A stretch of DNA of 64,000 nucleotides from Bacteroidales bacterium UBA5349 (GTDB lineage: Bacteria > Bacteroidota > Bacteroidia > Bacteroidales > Tenuifilaceae), in NCBI GenBank assembly GCA_002410065.1, contig DHQB01000006.1:129725-193724 (forward strand), given 5' to 3'. A program made the translations under genes and the position numbers. Positions 45,215 through 52,784 of the stretch are shown in pieces. Numbering within the stretch: position 1 is the stretch's first letter; each line of letters starts with the position of its first letter. Under the pieces are notes generated by a model, which did no database searches, was not told the origin of the DNA, and saw only the letters and a program-made list of their open reading frames with translations.

Positions 45215-45346
45215 GCCCACAACGGATAGTATAAGAATAGTAGCCGACTATGTTGCACATTCCTGTCAAATTACTAGAAAGTTGAAGCGGGCTACTACCT
45301 TTCGCATACCTTTGAAACCCCAATATTTTATACCGCGTGTTAGGCC
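45215..45346. repeat. attC-like palindromic site B
   Basis: The left edge GCCCACAACG pairs with right edge CGTGTTAGGC (with a two-base offset). The inner pair AGTAGCC (45239-45245) matches GGCTACT (45290-45296). The right core GTTAGGC (45339-45345) fits GTTRRRY exactly. It lies between the stop of the HNH-like gene and the start of the HEPN-like gene. Confidence 0.5.
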
Positions 45347-45356
45347 ACGTTTATTT

Positions 45357-46118
45357 TTATTTATCGTTTAAATATTTAAAGGTGAAATCAATATCTTCCA
45401 CGTACTTTATTGGTGTGATTTCTGTCCCAAAAGGATAATCTTGCTCCTTCAAATATTTTTTATAATAATCTAAGTACAAATCTACAAAATGTCTACTCGT
45501 TGGAAAACAAAAATTATGACCCATTATTAGGTAATCATAAGCTCTTAAATCCTTATCCAATTTATCACTATGCTCTGTAAATCTAATCATTGGCTTATTT
45601 GCGTCTGTTGATGAGAAGAATACGGCACCAAATTTAGGTTTAAAGTAATATATTGGATAATCACTTAAATTATACCGAGCAAACTCTCTTATAAAATCAA
45701 AGCGAGAATCTTTCGCATCACCTCTTTGTCTTTCACGTTCCTCAAGAAATACTTTATAAAGTCCACGTCTAAACAATCTACCAAGTTTTTCTTGATATCC
45801 TTTGCGCAAACTATATCTTGGTTTAAGAATTATAGTCTTTTTTTCCCAGTTTAAATTGAAATACTCTGATTTATAGCGCTTATTTTTGGGTATCTCGTTA
45901 ACTTGATTTAGCAAAAGATATTTTGAAATATTTAATATCTCTTTCAACACAACCTCGACTGCTGGAGATTGCGATTGAGGCGAACCAAAATAGTGGTTAC
46001 ACAAATCACAAACATTATCACAAATACTATCTCCACCTAATGATTGAGGGAAAGTATGTGCTTTTTTTATAAATGAAACTTTTGATTCATCTTTATTGCA
46101 CCATATACATATCCTCAT
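45357..46118 (-). CDS. HNH-endonuclease-like zinc protein
   Basis: 253 residues. The N-terminal module has two zinc knuckles, CIWC (C4, C7) and CDLC (C37, C40). Between them KKAHTFPQSLGGD (H21) takes the place of the EHIIPxSLGG motif of HNH_5-type nucleases, and NHYFG follows the second knuckle. The His and knuckles are kept, but the Glu before the His is Ala. The rest (about 60-253) is aromatic-rich and unassigned, perhaps a target-recognition part. It is flanked by attC-like sites A and B, as expected of a gene cassette. A defence role is inference. Confidence 0.6.
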   Translation of the reverse strand: MRICIWCNKDESKVSFIKKAHTFPQSLGGDSICDNVCDLCNHYFGSPQSQSPAVEVVLKEILNISKYLLLNQVNEIPKNKRYKSEYFNLNWEKKTIILKPRYSLRKGYQEKLGRLFRRGLYKVFLEERERQRGDAKDSRFDFIREFARYNLSDYPIYYFKPKFGAVFFSSTDANKPMIRFTEHSDKLDKDLRAYDYLIMGHNFCFPTSRHFVDLYLDYYKKYLKEQDYPFGTEITPIKYVEDIDFTFKYLNDK

Positions 46119-46177
46119 ATCAAATCAAAATTGCTTTAATCTTATTATCATCTATCAAGTTTTTTTAAAAAAATGTG

Positions 46178-46278
46178 GCCCAACTATGCAGTATGTATAA
46201 GGAATTTACTTTATATGCTTAAAGAATAATCTGTTATTTTTCATTTAGTGTCGGCTATAAATAACGCTGCATAGTATT
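46178..46278. repeat. attC-like palindromic site A
   Basis: GCCCAAC (46178-46184) is the exact complement of a GTTRRRY core. ACTATGCAG (46183-46191) pairs perfectly with CTGCATAGT (46267-46275). It lies upstream of the HNH-like gene and ends the cassette-like series on this side. Confidence 0.5.
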
Positions 46279-46387
46279 TCAATCTTTATTAATCTCGAAT
46301 TTACAAAACTTTTCCTTTGGTAGAGTTTATTTTGACTCCTTTAGATACAATATGTAATATTTAGCATCATAATACTCAATTAAGGTA

Positions 46388-46423
46388 TTGTGTTTATAGG
46401 CTTCTCTTTTTGTATTATCTTTG
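46388..46423 (+). promoter_or_regulatory. candidate plus-strand promoter for the hairpin-leader unit
   Basis: TTG (46388-46390), a 25-nt spacer (slightly long) and TATCTTTG (46416-46423). Predicted transcription would begin near 46430 and run through the 120-nt hairpin and the small ORF. Confidence 0.45.
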
Positions 46424-46468
46424 TTTAAGTATATTTTGAATTTAGTTTAGCGTAAGCTTTGGTCTCTC

Positions 46469-46588
46469 CACAGACGAAACCGCCAATTTTTAGAGGGAGA
46501 GACACGGAAGCGAACGCGCTCAATAGTATTGGGCGTGTTCCTTTCGCTGTTATAGTTCTCTCTGGGTGCTTGGCGGTACCTGTCTGTG
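46469..46588 (+). ncRNA. 120-nt long imperfect hairpin, putative structured leader or RNA
   Basis: Both arms pair in the same order from the outside in: CACAGAC with GTCTGTG, ACCGCCA with TGGCGGT, AGAGGGAGAGA with TCTCTCT, AGCGAA with TTCGCT, and CGCGCTCAATA with TATTGGGCGTG in the middle, separated by internal loops. It is GC-richer than the flanks. It sits downstream of a promoter-like element and about 57 nt upstream of a small ORF. It could be a cis-acting leader, an independent RNA, or another recombination-site palindrome. Confidence 0.5.
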
Positions 46589-46645
46589 ACTATATATAGC
46601 GGGGGTTCACGCCTTTTTTATTTATTCACATTAAAAATTTGAGTT

Positions 46646-46798
46646 ATGAAAGCTGAGAAAGAAAATACAGACAAAGAGATTGAGGAGATAAATGAGATAA
46701 GAAAACTAATGCAATCATTAACCTTTGATGACATAGCTGATGACTTCTCAATATTTACGGAATTGGTATTAAAAGAGGGTATGAGCATAATACTATAA
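46646..46798 (+). CDS. small acidic protein (50 residues), hypothetical
   Basis: ATG at 46646 to TAA at 46798. The sequence begins MKAEKENTDKEIEEINEIRK, likely one amphipathic helix, then MQSLTFDDIADDFSIFTELV and a short end. Strongly acidic and soluble-looking. It lies 57 bp after the 120-nt hairpin and ends just before the tmRNA terminator, which could also stop this transcript in the opposite direction. I recognise no family. The combination of promoter, leader and ORF is the main support. Confidence 0.45.
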   Translation: MKAEKENTDKEIEEINEIRKLMQSLTFDDIADDFSIFTELVLKEGMSIIL

Positions 46799-46810
46799 AG
46801 GGTCATCCAG

Positions 46811-46844
46811 AAAATAAAAAAACCACCCTAAATAAAGGGTGGTT
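46811..46844. terminator. terminator of ssrA (stem usable in both directions)
   Basis: AACCACCCT (46821-46829) pairs perfectly with AGGGTGGTT (46836-46844) around a 6-nt loop. On the minus strand it is followed by a T-run, right after the tmRNA 3' end. Confidence 0.85.
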
Positions 46845-46848
46845 AAAG

Positions 46849-47251
46849 TGGAGCTGGAGGGGTTCGAACCCTCGTCCAAACAAGGAACCAACTGGCCTTC
46901 TACATGCTTATCTTTCCTTAATTTTCGAATTTAGGCAGCTGGAAAGAAACCAACCTAAACCTTATCCCTAAATTTTCACCAATGGAACCAGGGAGCATCC
47001 TTTGGCTATCCCATTTGTTTTGGAGCCTCGATTCGGTGAGCCAGTGGGTGAAGCTTTCCGCGAGACTACTCGTCCTACCGCCCTTGGCAGCGGGATTAAG
47101 CAATAAGTACTTGGTACTTATTAAGCAGCGAGTGCGTAATTGTTATTTTCGCCTGTTAAAGGTCTGAGTTCCGGGATTAACGAGCCAGCTTCTCAACGCT
47201 CGACATGCTTACCAATCCATTCATCTTGCTGTCAAAACCAAGGTCAGCCCC
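46849..47251 (-). ncRNA. ssrA: tmRNA
   Basis: About 403 nt. The 5' end GGGGCTGACC and the 3' end CAGCTCCA form the alanyl acceptor stem; the T-arm GGTTCGAACCC is intact, and CCA is not encoded. The tag frame is at 47121-47153 on the minus strand: GGC GAA AAT AAC AAT TAC GCA CTC GCT GCT TAA, giving the tag GENNNYALAA. The tag stop is followed by a 9-bp hairpin (AATAAGTAC/GTACTTATT). tmRNA rescues stalled ribosomes with SmpB and marks the product for proteolysis. Its 3' end faces the accessory island. Confidence 0.97.
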
Positions 47252-47265
47252 ATGAAATGGTTCTG

Positions 47266-47273
47266 CAAAGATA
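47266..47273 (-). promoter_or_regulatory. -7 box (TATCTTTG) of ssrA
   Basis: Minus-strand TATCTTTG, 15 nt before the mature tmRNA 5' end. No clear -33 TTG at standard spacing. Confidence 0.55.
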
Positions 47274-47364
47274 CAATTATTGTGAAAAAAAACTAATGTA
47301 TAATATTCTAAAAATACAATCAACTTAATATCCTAGGCCTTACATTAAACAATTCAATTCTCAA

Positions 47365-48261
47365 TCAACAATCATTAGCACATTCATTCTGAATCCGTTT
47401 ATTCTCAATTTGAAAGGTTGTGTGTTTTATACCAAACTTATGCTGGAGTTCTTTCTGTAGGCCGCTTATAAAGTTGTCAGTTTGCCCTTCGGGCATAATT
47501 AAGTGAACCGTTAGCGCAACCTGTGTAGTACTCATTGCCCATATATGAAGGTCGTGAAGGTCTATTACCCCATCTTTAGAAAGAAGAAAATCCCTTACCT
47601 CCTCAGCATTAATGTTTTTGGGCACAGCATCCAAAGCCAGATCAATTGATTCGGTGAATAAACGCCAAGCGCTCCACAGAACAACGGCAACAATTAGCAT
47701 ACTTGTAAGTGGATCAATCCAAAGAATACCTGTTAAACTAATCACCAACCCTGCAATAACAACTCCAAGAGAGATACCTGCATCGGCAGCCATATGAAGA
47801 AATGCGCCTCTAATATTAAGATCATGCTTTTGGCCTTTAACAAACAAAAGAGCAGTAAAAGTATTAATAACAACCCCTACACCAGCAACAATCATCACCT
47901 GCATACCAGCTACAGGCTCAGGATTCTGAAATTTTCTATATGCATCCCAAGCAATTGCAACCACAGCACCAAACAGGAATAGGGCATTGAGAATGGAAAC
48001 CAAAATGGTGGTTTTGCGCAGTCCATAGGTGTATTTCCCTTTGGGTTTTATGGTTGCCAACCAAGCAGCTGCCCATGCAAAGGATAACCCAAGCACATCG
48101 CTGGCATTATGTCCGGCATCGGCCAGTAGTGCTGATGAATTGGCCATTAAGCCATAAACTACCTCTATAACTACAAACACTATGTTAAGCCCAATGCCTA
48201 TGGCAAAGGATTTTTTGTGGCTTACCGAGTTACTGTGACCGTGTGTGTGTAAATGGGCCAT
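47365..48261 (-). CDS. cation diffusion facilitator (CzcD/ZitB-like) metal exporter
   Basis: 298 residues: His-rich N-terminus (HLHTHGHSNSVSHKK), six transmembrane helices and a C-terminal cytosolic metal-binding domain. The zinc site residues are seen in TM2 (LLADAGHNASDVLG, HxxxD) and TM5 (FLHMAADAGISLG). The C-terminal domain contains VIDLHDLHIWAMSTTQVALTVHL. It exports Zn2+ and related divalent ions in exchange for protons. Monocistronic; the C-terminus ends with two cysteines. Confidence 0.93.
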   Translation of the reverse strand: MAHLHTHGHSNSVSHKKSFAIGIGLNIVFVVIEVVYGLMANSSALLADAGHNASDVLGLSFAWAAAWLATIKPKGKYTYGLRKTTILVSILNALFLFGAVVAIAWDAYRKFQNPEPVAGMQVMIVAGVGVVINTFTALLFVKGQKHDLNIRGAFLHMAADAGISLGVVIAGLVISLTGILWIDPLTSMLIVAVVLWSAWRLFTESIDLALDAVPKNINAEEVRDFLLSKDGVIDLHDLHIWAMSTTQVALTVHLIMPEGQTDNFISGLQKELQHKFGIKHTTFQIENKRIQNECANDC

Positions 48262-48423
48262 ATTTTTAGTTTCTTTATACTAAATAGGATTAGTTACATT
48301 GTTATAATGCAAGTGTGTTGTGAATATTAAAACGGAATAACATGTTGTTTTGTTTAGGGTATTAGTGTTTCAGCCTAAAATTACTCTAAAATAGTGTAAG
48401 CATCCGCTTGCACCTAAAAGTAT

Positions 48424-48456
48424 AAAAAAAGGCTCGAGAATTACTCTCGAACCTTT
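48424..48456 (-). terminator. terminator after the DUF4382-like lipoprotein gene
   Basis: AAAGG-TCGAGA pairs with TCTCGA-CCTTT with one mismatch; a T-run follows on the minus strand. Confidence 0.7.
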
Positions 48457-48478
48457 AGCTTAAAATTTGATTAAAACC

Positions 48479-49216
48479 CTATTTGTCGTACTTATCCTCA
48501 AAGGCTTCAATTATATACTTAATTTTATCCCAAATTAAATCTGCCAAGTCGTTGTTTCCGTCGGGGTCTTCAGGAGAAATTTCAATTATGCCATCCTCGT
48601 TACCATCTGTGGCAGAGGTAATATCAACACCAACTGCGGGATTAAACAAAGCGGCTAGGTCAAACGATACGGTAAGCATTGCACTGGTTGCATCATCAAG
48701 GGAAACAACCTCATCAAACTCTATCTCCATCTCAATCTCATCATCTGTCCAGAAGATAAAAGGTGTGCCATTTATGGTCCCTTTAATAATAATGGTCTTA
48801 CCGAACATTTCTGAGTTTGCATTTTTGTTCTTGTCAAATTCAAACTCAATCTCATCATAGGCTGCTACAGGAAGTTCTACGTTACTTACAATGGTTGTTC
48901 CAAGTGCGTTGCCGTCCTTCATTAAATCTATCTCAAAGGGGCCTTTAAGTTCATAATCTGTAGCAACAGAATCTGTAGCAAACAGGGGATCGCTTTCATC
49001 AAACTCAATCTCAATTTCCGAAATGTTGATTTTAAAACTTTCAAGTACTAATCCATCAGCAAGAGTATTCTTTATGTTTGCCGACCTAGTTGATTGATTG
49101 GTTGATTGAAATTTAATTGCTGTTCTGTTCTTCAAATTATCATCTTTACTGCAGGATGTTATTAATGCAGCCAGAGATACAATCATTAGTGTTTTAATTA
49201 CGTTTACTGTTTTCAT
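48479..49216 (-). CDS. lipoprotein, DUF4382-like
   Basis: 245 residues. Lipoprotein signal with the lipobox LITSC (Cys22), then SKDD. The body alternates strands and acidic runs: LESFKINISEIEIEF, IDLMKDGNALGTTIVSNVELPVAAYDEIEFEFD, IIIKGTINGTPFIFW and MLTVSFDLAALF. This resembles DUF4382 lipoproteins. It is the last member of a cluster with an ECF sigma gene, an anti-sigma/barrel fusion and another lipoprotein of similar plan. Surface or periplasmic; function unknown. Confidence 0.65.
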   Translation of the reverse strand: MKTVNVIKTLMIVSLAALITSCSKDDNLKNRTAIKFQSTNQSTRSANIKNTLADGLVLESFKINISEIEIEFDESDPLFATDSVATDYELKGPFEIDLMKDGNALGTTIVSNVELPVAAYDEIEFEFDKNKNANSEMFGKTIIIKGTINGTPFIFWTDDEIEMEIEFDEVVSLDDATSAMLTVSFDLAALFNPAVGVDITSATDGNEDGIIEISPEDPDGNNDLADLIWDKIKYIIEAFEDKYDK

Positions 49217-49311
49217 ATTAGTAGAATTTAGTTAATAAAAATTTTTGTTTTCTACTATTAAGACGCAAGGTTTTGGAAAGGTGGTAATGGGAAGTAAAAA
49301 AAATTAAAATG

Positions 49312-50544
49312 TTATTTAAAAAACCTATAAGAAAGGGATACATTGAAGCTGGCTGCAAGGTTCTTGGTTTTCTTAAAGTGACTTGGCATGATATCGTCGC
49401 CTTTAAAGATATTGATTAGGTTGTAGTTAACCCTAAAGCTAGGTTTAATAACTATTCTGTTGCTTATTGCAATATTGTACTGGTAGCCTGCGAGTATACC
49501 ATAGTCGAGGTTGGTATAGCTATTGTCAATACTTACTCTAACTTTTTCTTGCTTCTCTTCGGCCATAGATAGCCTAGCAATGTAACCTCCAAAAATTACT
49601 TGGCTCTGGTTTTTTTTACTATTCCAATAGTAGAATGCTTGAAGCTTTGAGTAGTTTAAATTGATGTTTTTATCAACAAAACTAGCATTTATATACTGCT
49701 GATAGTTTTGGCCTGTTTCTGATTTCCAAAGGAACTCCAGTCCTATCTGGTGTCGATTATTAAATTCAACTTTAGATGAAGCGCCAATATCCTGATGGAA
49801 AGTAGGCCGTGTATTCCCAAGTTTTTTGGGATCAAGTCCATTGCGGGTCTCATGGTTTAGCAACCAGGTATTCTTGTAACCATACACCAAGCCAATTTCT
49901 ACAACCCGAAAAGCAAAACCTGAATATTTGCTGGGTTCAGAATAAATAGCATTTTGTTTTTTTGTGAAATTTGGTAGAACAGCATCGTTGGTAGCCAAAT
50001 AATCATATTGATTAAAGGTGCGAGCTTGTATCCTATCAAAAGTAACACCATCGTTATCTATAACTCTACCCTCAGTATTTACATTTTTAGCCAATTCTGC
50101 CAACCCCTCTTCTGAAACAGTAGATGATGTAGCTCTGTTGAAACGATTTACGGGTGGAGTTTCAATATCTACCTTACGGGGCTGAATATCCTCTCTGTCC
50201 TCTTTAATAGGGATCGTTTCACCTAATATTAATTCTTCTGTTTTACTTTCTTCAATATGCTGTTCTGAAATAATGATAGGTTGAATGGCCTGATCGGCAA
50301 GATATTTAACAGGTAATAGCATTAGGAGTATAATAGCAGCTGCAGCAGCAAAGGGTTTCAGATATCTCATGGCAACCACTCTAACCTTCTGGGGTTTAAC
50401 CTCATCCAGCTGTGCCGAGATATTATCCCAGGTTTCAATGAAGTCCAGTTCATCCTGTATTTCGTTCCATACAGAGTCACTCTCATCAACATTAACCTGC
50501 TGAAGCCACTTATTGTAGTCTATGTCAAACTTATTGCTTGTCAT
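49312..50544 (-). CDS. anti-sigma-like N-terminus fused to a beta-barrel-like domain
   Basis: 410 residues. The acidic cytosolic N-terminus (about 1-60, WLQQVNVDESDSVWNEIQDELDF) resembles anti-sigma domains of Bacteroidota. A single transmembrane helix (about 62-84, PFAAAAAIILLMLLPVKYL) and a linker follow. The C-terminal ~200 residues alternate aromatic strands and end in FNVSLSYRFFK, the classic outer-membrane barrel ending. If all parts are real, one chain would need to connect both membranes. Its start overlaps the sigma gene stop by 4 bp. Confidence 0.65.
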   Translation of the reverse strand: MTSNKFDIDYNKWLQQVNVDESDSVWNEIQDELDFIETWDNISAQLDEVKPQKVRVVAMRYLKPFAAAAAIILLMLLPVKYLADQAIQPIIISEQHIEESKTEELILGETIPIKEDREDIQPRKVDIETPPVNRFNRATSSTVSEEGLAELAKNVNTEGRVIDNDGVTFDRIQARTFNQYDYLATNDAVLPNFTKKQNAIYSEPSKYSGFAFRVVEIGLVYGYKNTWLLNHETRNGLDPKKLGNTRPTFHQDIGASSKVEFNNRHQIGLEFLWKSETGQNYQQYINASFVDKNINLNYSKLQAFYYWNSKKNQSQVIFGGYIARLSMAEEKQEKVRVSIDNSYTNLDYGILAGYQYNIAISNRIVIKPSFRVNYNLINIFKGDDIMPSHFKKTKNLAASFNVSLSYRFFK

Positions 50545-51098
50545 TGCTTACTGAGTTCATATTCGTAAAGCCATTTCTTCAAAAGGTTTCTTGCCCTCAT
50601 ATACTGAGATTTAGAGGTTCCCTCAGTAATACCTAGTCTTTCTGCAATTTCTTTATGCTGTAATCCCTCAACCGCAAACAGGTTAAATACAACCCTAGCG
50701 CCATCGGGTAGTTTTTTGATGTGAAAAAGAATAACCTCGTTTGTAAGCTCTTGAAACGAGAAGTTTCCCCTCTCCTCTTCGTCGGGTTCGTCTGGAAATT
50801 CATCTAGAAACACAAGCCTCTTCTTTTTCCTAAAGTAGTCGATGGCTGTATTGGTAACAATACGCCTTATCCAACCTTCAAGCGAGTTATTGGGATTAAA
50901 ACTTTCAAGACTAGTAAATACCTTTATAAAAGCATCCTGAAGAATATCCTTCGCTTCAGACCTATCACCACTATATGAAAGGCATATTTGAAACATCCCC
51001 TTAAAGAATTTTTGGTAAAGTTGCTTTTGCAGCCTTCTGTCATTATCAAGGCAACCCTTCAGCAACACCAAATCTTCGTCACGTGAACTAACAGCCAT
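50541..51098 (-). CDS. ECF-type RNA polymerase sigma factor
   Basis: 185 residues. Region 2: QLYQKFFKGMFQICLSYSGD, EAKDILQDAFIKVFTSLESF and LEGWIRRIVTNTAIDYFRKK. Region 4: LPDGARVVFNLFAVEGLQHKEIAERLGITEGTSKSQYMRARNLL. It belongs to the sigma-70 family as found in Bacteroidota sigma/anti-sigma pairs. It follows a lipoprotein gene by 11 bp and is translationally coupled (4-bp overlap) to the anti-sigma/barrel fusion. Confidence 0.9.
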   Translation of the reverse strand: MAVSSRDEDLVLLKGCLDNDRRLQKQLYQKFFKGMFQICLSYSGDRSEAKDILQDAFIKVFTSLESFNPNNSLEGWIRRIVTNTAIDYFRKKKRLVFLDEFPDEPDEEERGNFSFQELTNEVILFHIKKLPDGARVVFNLFAVEGLQHKEIAERLGITEGTSKSQYMRARNLLKKWLYEYELSKQ

Positions 51099-51109
51099 GG
51101 CACAAAAGC

Positions 51110-51925
51110 CTATTCATTTATTATTAAAGTGGTTGATTGCTCTATTCTGTTGTAGAGTAAAGTGTAAACCTGAGTATTTATGTACTTGCTCAATAGGATA
51201 TACTCTTTATCGTCAATTATGCCAACAATTGCACTGTTTAGCATCTCAGGGGTGATAATTGAAAACCAATAGGATGGATTCAACTGGAGATTTCCTACAT
51301 TTGTTGCATCCTTATCAAGAACCACCTCAGGCCCACCATTCCTATTGCTGCCCAAGATTTTAAAAGTTAACGGATCATTAACCACCATAACAATATGTTT
51401 CGTGCCACTTCCATTCGTGAACTTGCCTTTAACCATTATGCAGGGTTCAATATCGTCAAGGTAATCCTCTATTATGTTGCCTAAACCTTCTTGTAATTCC
51501 AATGGATCGCCTCCCTCGTTTAAATCCTCAAGCCATTCAATTAGATCTTCAACTAAATCACTTTCCTCTTCGTCGGGTTGAAAGGTGTAGGAAAATGATA
51601 TAGGATTGTATACGCCCTGCGGAATATCTAACTTTACACTAACATTGTTAGAAGTAGGCTTTATTACAAAAAAATCTCCGTCGTCAAAGCTTCGGGTTAA
51701 GAAAACATCACCACCTTCCTCTCTATAGCCAAGAATGCTGATGGATTTTAATCCTAGCCCAATTTCTTCAATTACAATTGAGCCTCCCAAAATTGGTTCA
51801 TCCTTTATCGTAAAATTCATCTTAAATTTTACCGGGAGTGTATAGTCTTCCTTTTCGCAACCGCTTATTATCATTAGCAGCAGCACAAAAGGTATGATTG
51901 ACCATTTACAGTATTTGCTTTTCAT
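51110..51925 (-). CDS. lipoprotein of the sigma operon
   Basis: 271 residues. Lipobox MIISGC (Cys23) followed by EKEDY. The layout recalls the DUF4382-like lipoprotein at the other end of the cluster: an early GLGLKSISILGY strand, VKLDIPQGVYNPISFSY, an acidic insert (DEEESDLVEDLIEWLEDL) and IMVKGKFTNG. The two may be distant paralogues. First gene of the sigma operon, probably under the control of that sigma factor (inference). Function unknown. Confidence 0.6.
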   Translation of the reverse strand: MKSKYCKWSIIPFVLLLMIISGCEKEDYTLPVKFKMNFTIKDEPILGGSIVIEEIGLGLKSISILGYREEGGDVFLTRSFDDGDFFVIKPTSNNVSVKLDIPQGVYNPISFSYTFQPDEEESDLVEDLIEWLEDLNEGGDPLELQEGLGNIIEDYLDDIEPCIMVKGKFTNGSGTKHIVMVVNDPLTFKILGSNRNGGPEVVLDKDATNVGNLQLNPSYWFSIITPEMLNSAIVGIIDDKEYILLSKYINTQVYTLLYNRIEQSTTLIINE

Positions 51926-52125
51926 AACCGTTAAAAATATTGCTTATTCACTAATAAGACGAGTATATGGTGAAAAGGTTGTAATCCTGTTTTGAATTAT
52001 TTTTAACGGGTATCCTCTTTGGGTGTATTTTAACCTAAAAATTACATCAATTTGATATAACTATAATAATAGATTGCTTAAAATGTGCAACTATTTCATT
52101 TATTAAGCCTGTTTAAATAAAGTAC

Positions 52126-52737
52126 CTAGATAAGTTTTTGCTCCAATGCTATTTTTACAAGAACAGCGGTATTGCGTGCATTGAGCTTAAAGAGCAAGTT
52201 TTTTCGGTAGCTGTTTATTGTTTCAACCCCCAAAAATAATTTTTCCGCAATCTCAGGGTTTGTATACCCATCGCAAATAAGTTTTAGGAGTTCTGTTTCG
52301 CGAGGAGTAAGGAATATTTGTTGATCCGATTTCTTTTTCATTAATAAATCAACCTCATGGCAAAGAAAAGTTTCACCATTTAAAACTGCTTCAACACCCT
52401 CCACAACCTCCTCGGGCATGCAATTCTTAAGGATATAACCCGAAGCACCATTCTCTAACATCTTTCGGATTATAGTATACTCGTCGAAAGTGGTTATTGC
52501 CAGCACTTTAACTTCAGGATGCTTTTCAGTTATCAACTTACAGATATCTAATCCATTGCCATCGGGCAAATTAATATCAAGCAATACCAAATCGATATCT
52601 TTTGTGGCCACTAAAGTCAAGCATTCTTTGGCTGATGAAGCAATAGCCACTAATTCTCCTACCCCCGATTCGGCAATAATACTGGCTAAACTTTTTGCAA
52701 TCAGAGGATGGTCGTCAACAACAAGGATTTTGCTCAT
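52126..52737 (-). CDS. NarL/FixJ-type response regulator
   Basis: 203 residues. The receiver domain has the phospho-acceptor aspartate in LVLLDINLPDGNG and the switch Thr/Lys in AITTFDEY and GYILKN. The C-terminal LuxR-type HTH reads LTPRETELLKLICDGYTNPEIAEKLFLGVETINSYRKNL. It is 47 bp downstream of the TPR histidine kinase on the same strand, its evident partner. Confidence 0.93.
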   Translation of the reverse strand: MSKILVVDDHPLIAKSLASIIAESGVGELVAIASSAKECLTLVATKDIDLVLLDINLPDGNGLDICKLITEKHPEVKVLAITTFDEYTIIRKMLENGASGYILKNCMPEEVVEGVEAVLNGETFLCHEVDLLMKKKSDQQIFLTPRETELLKLICDGYTNPEIAEKLFLGVETINSYRKNLLFKLNARNTAVLVKIALEQKLI

Positions 52738-52784
52738 CTCTAAAAAAGTTGATTAGTGACAGGTGTCAATTTCTTGAAATTTTG

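Noticed and set aside
46618..46806. 62-residue open frame on the minus strand
   Set aside because: Antisense to the small acidic ORF and Ser/Ile-rich; no promoter or ribosome-binding support.
46849..46880. tRNA gene suggested by GGTTCGAACCC
   Set aside because: It is the T-arm of tmRNA; the 5' GGGGCTGACC end and the tag frame lie 370 nt away.
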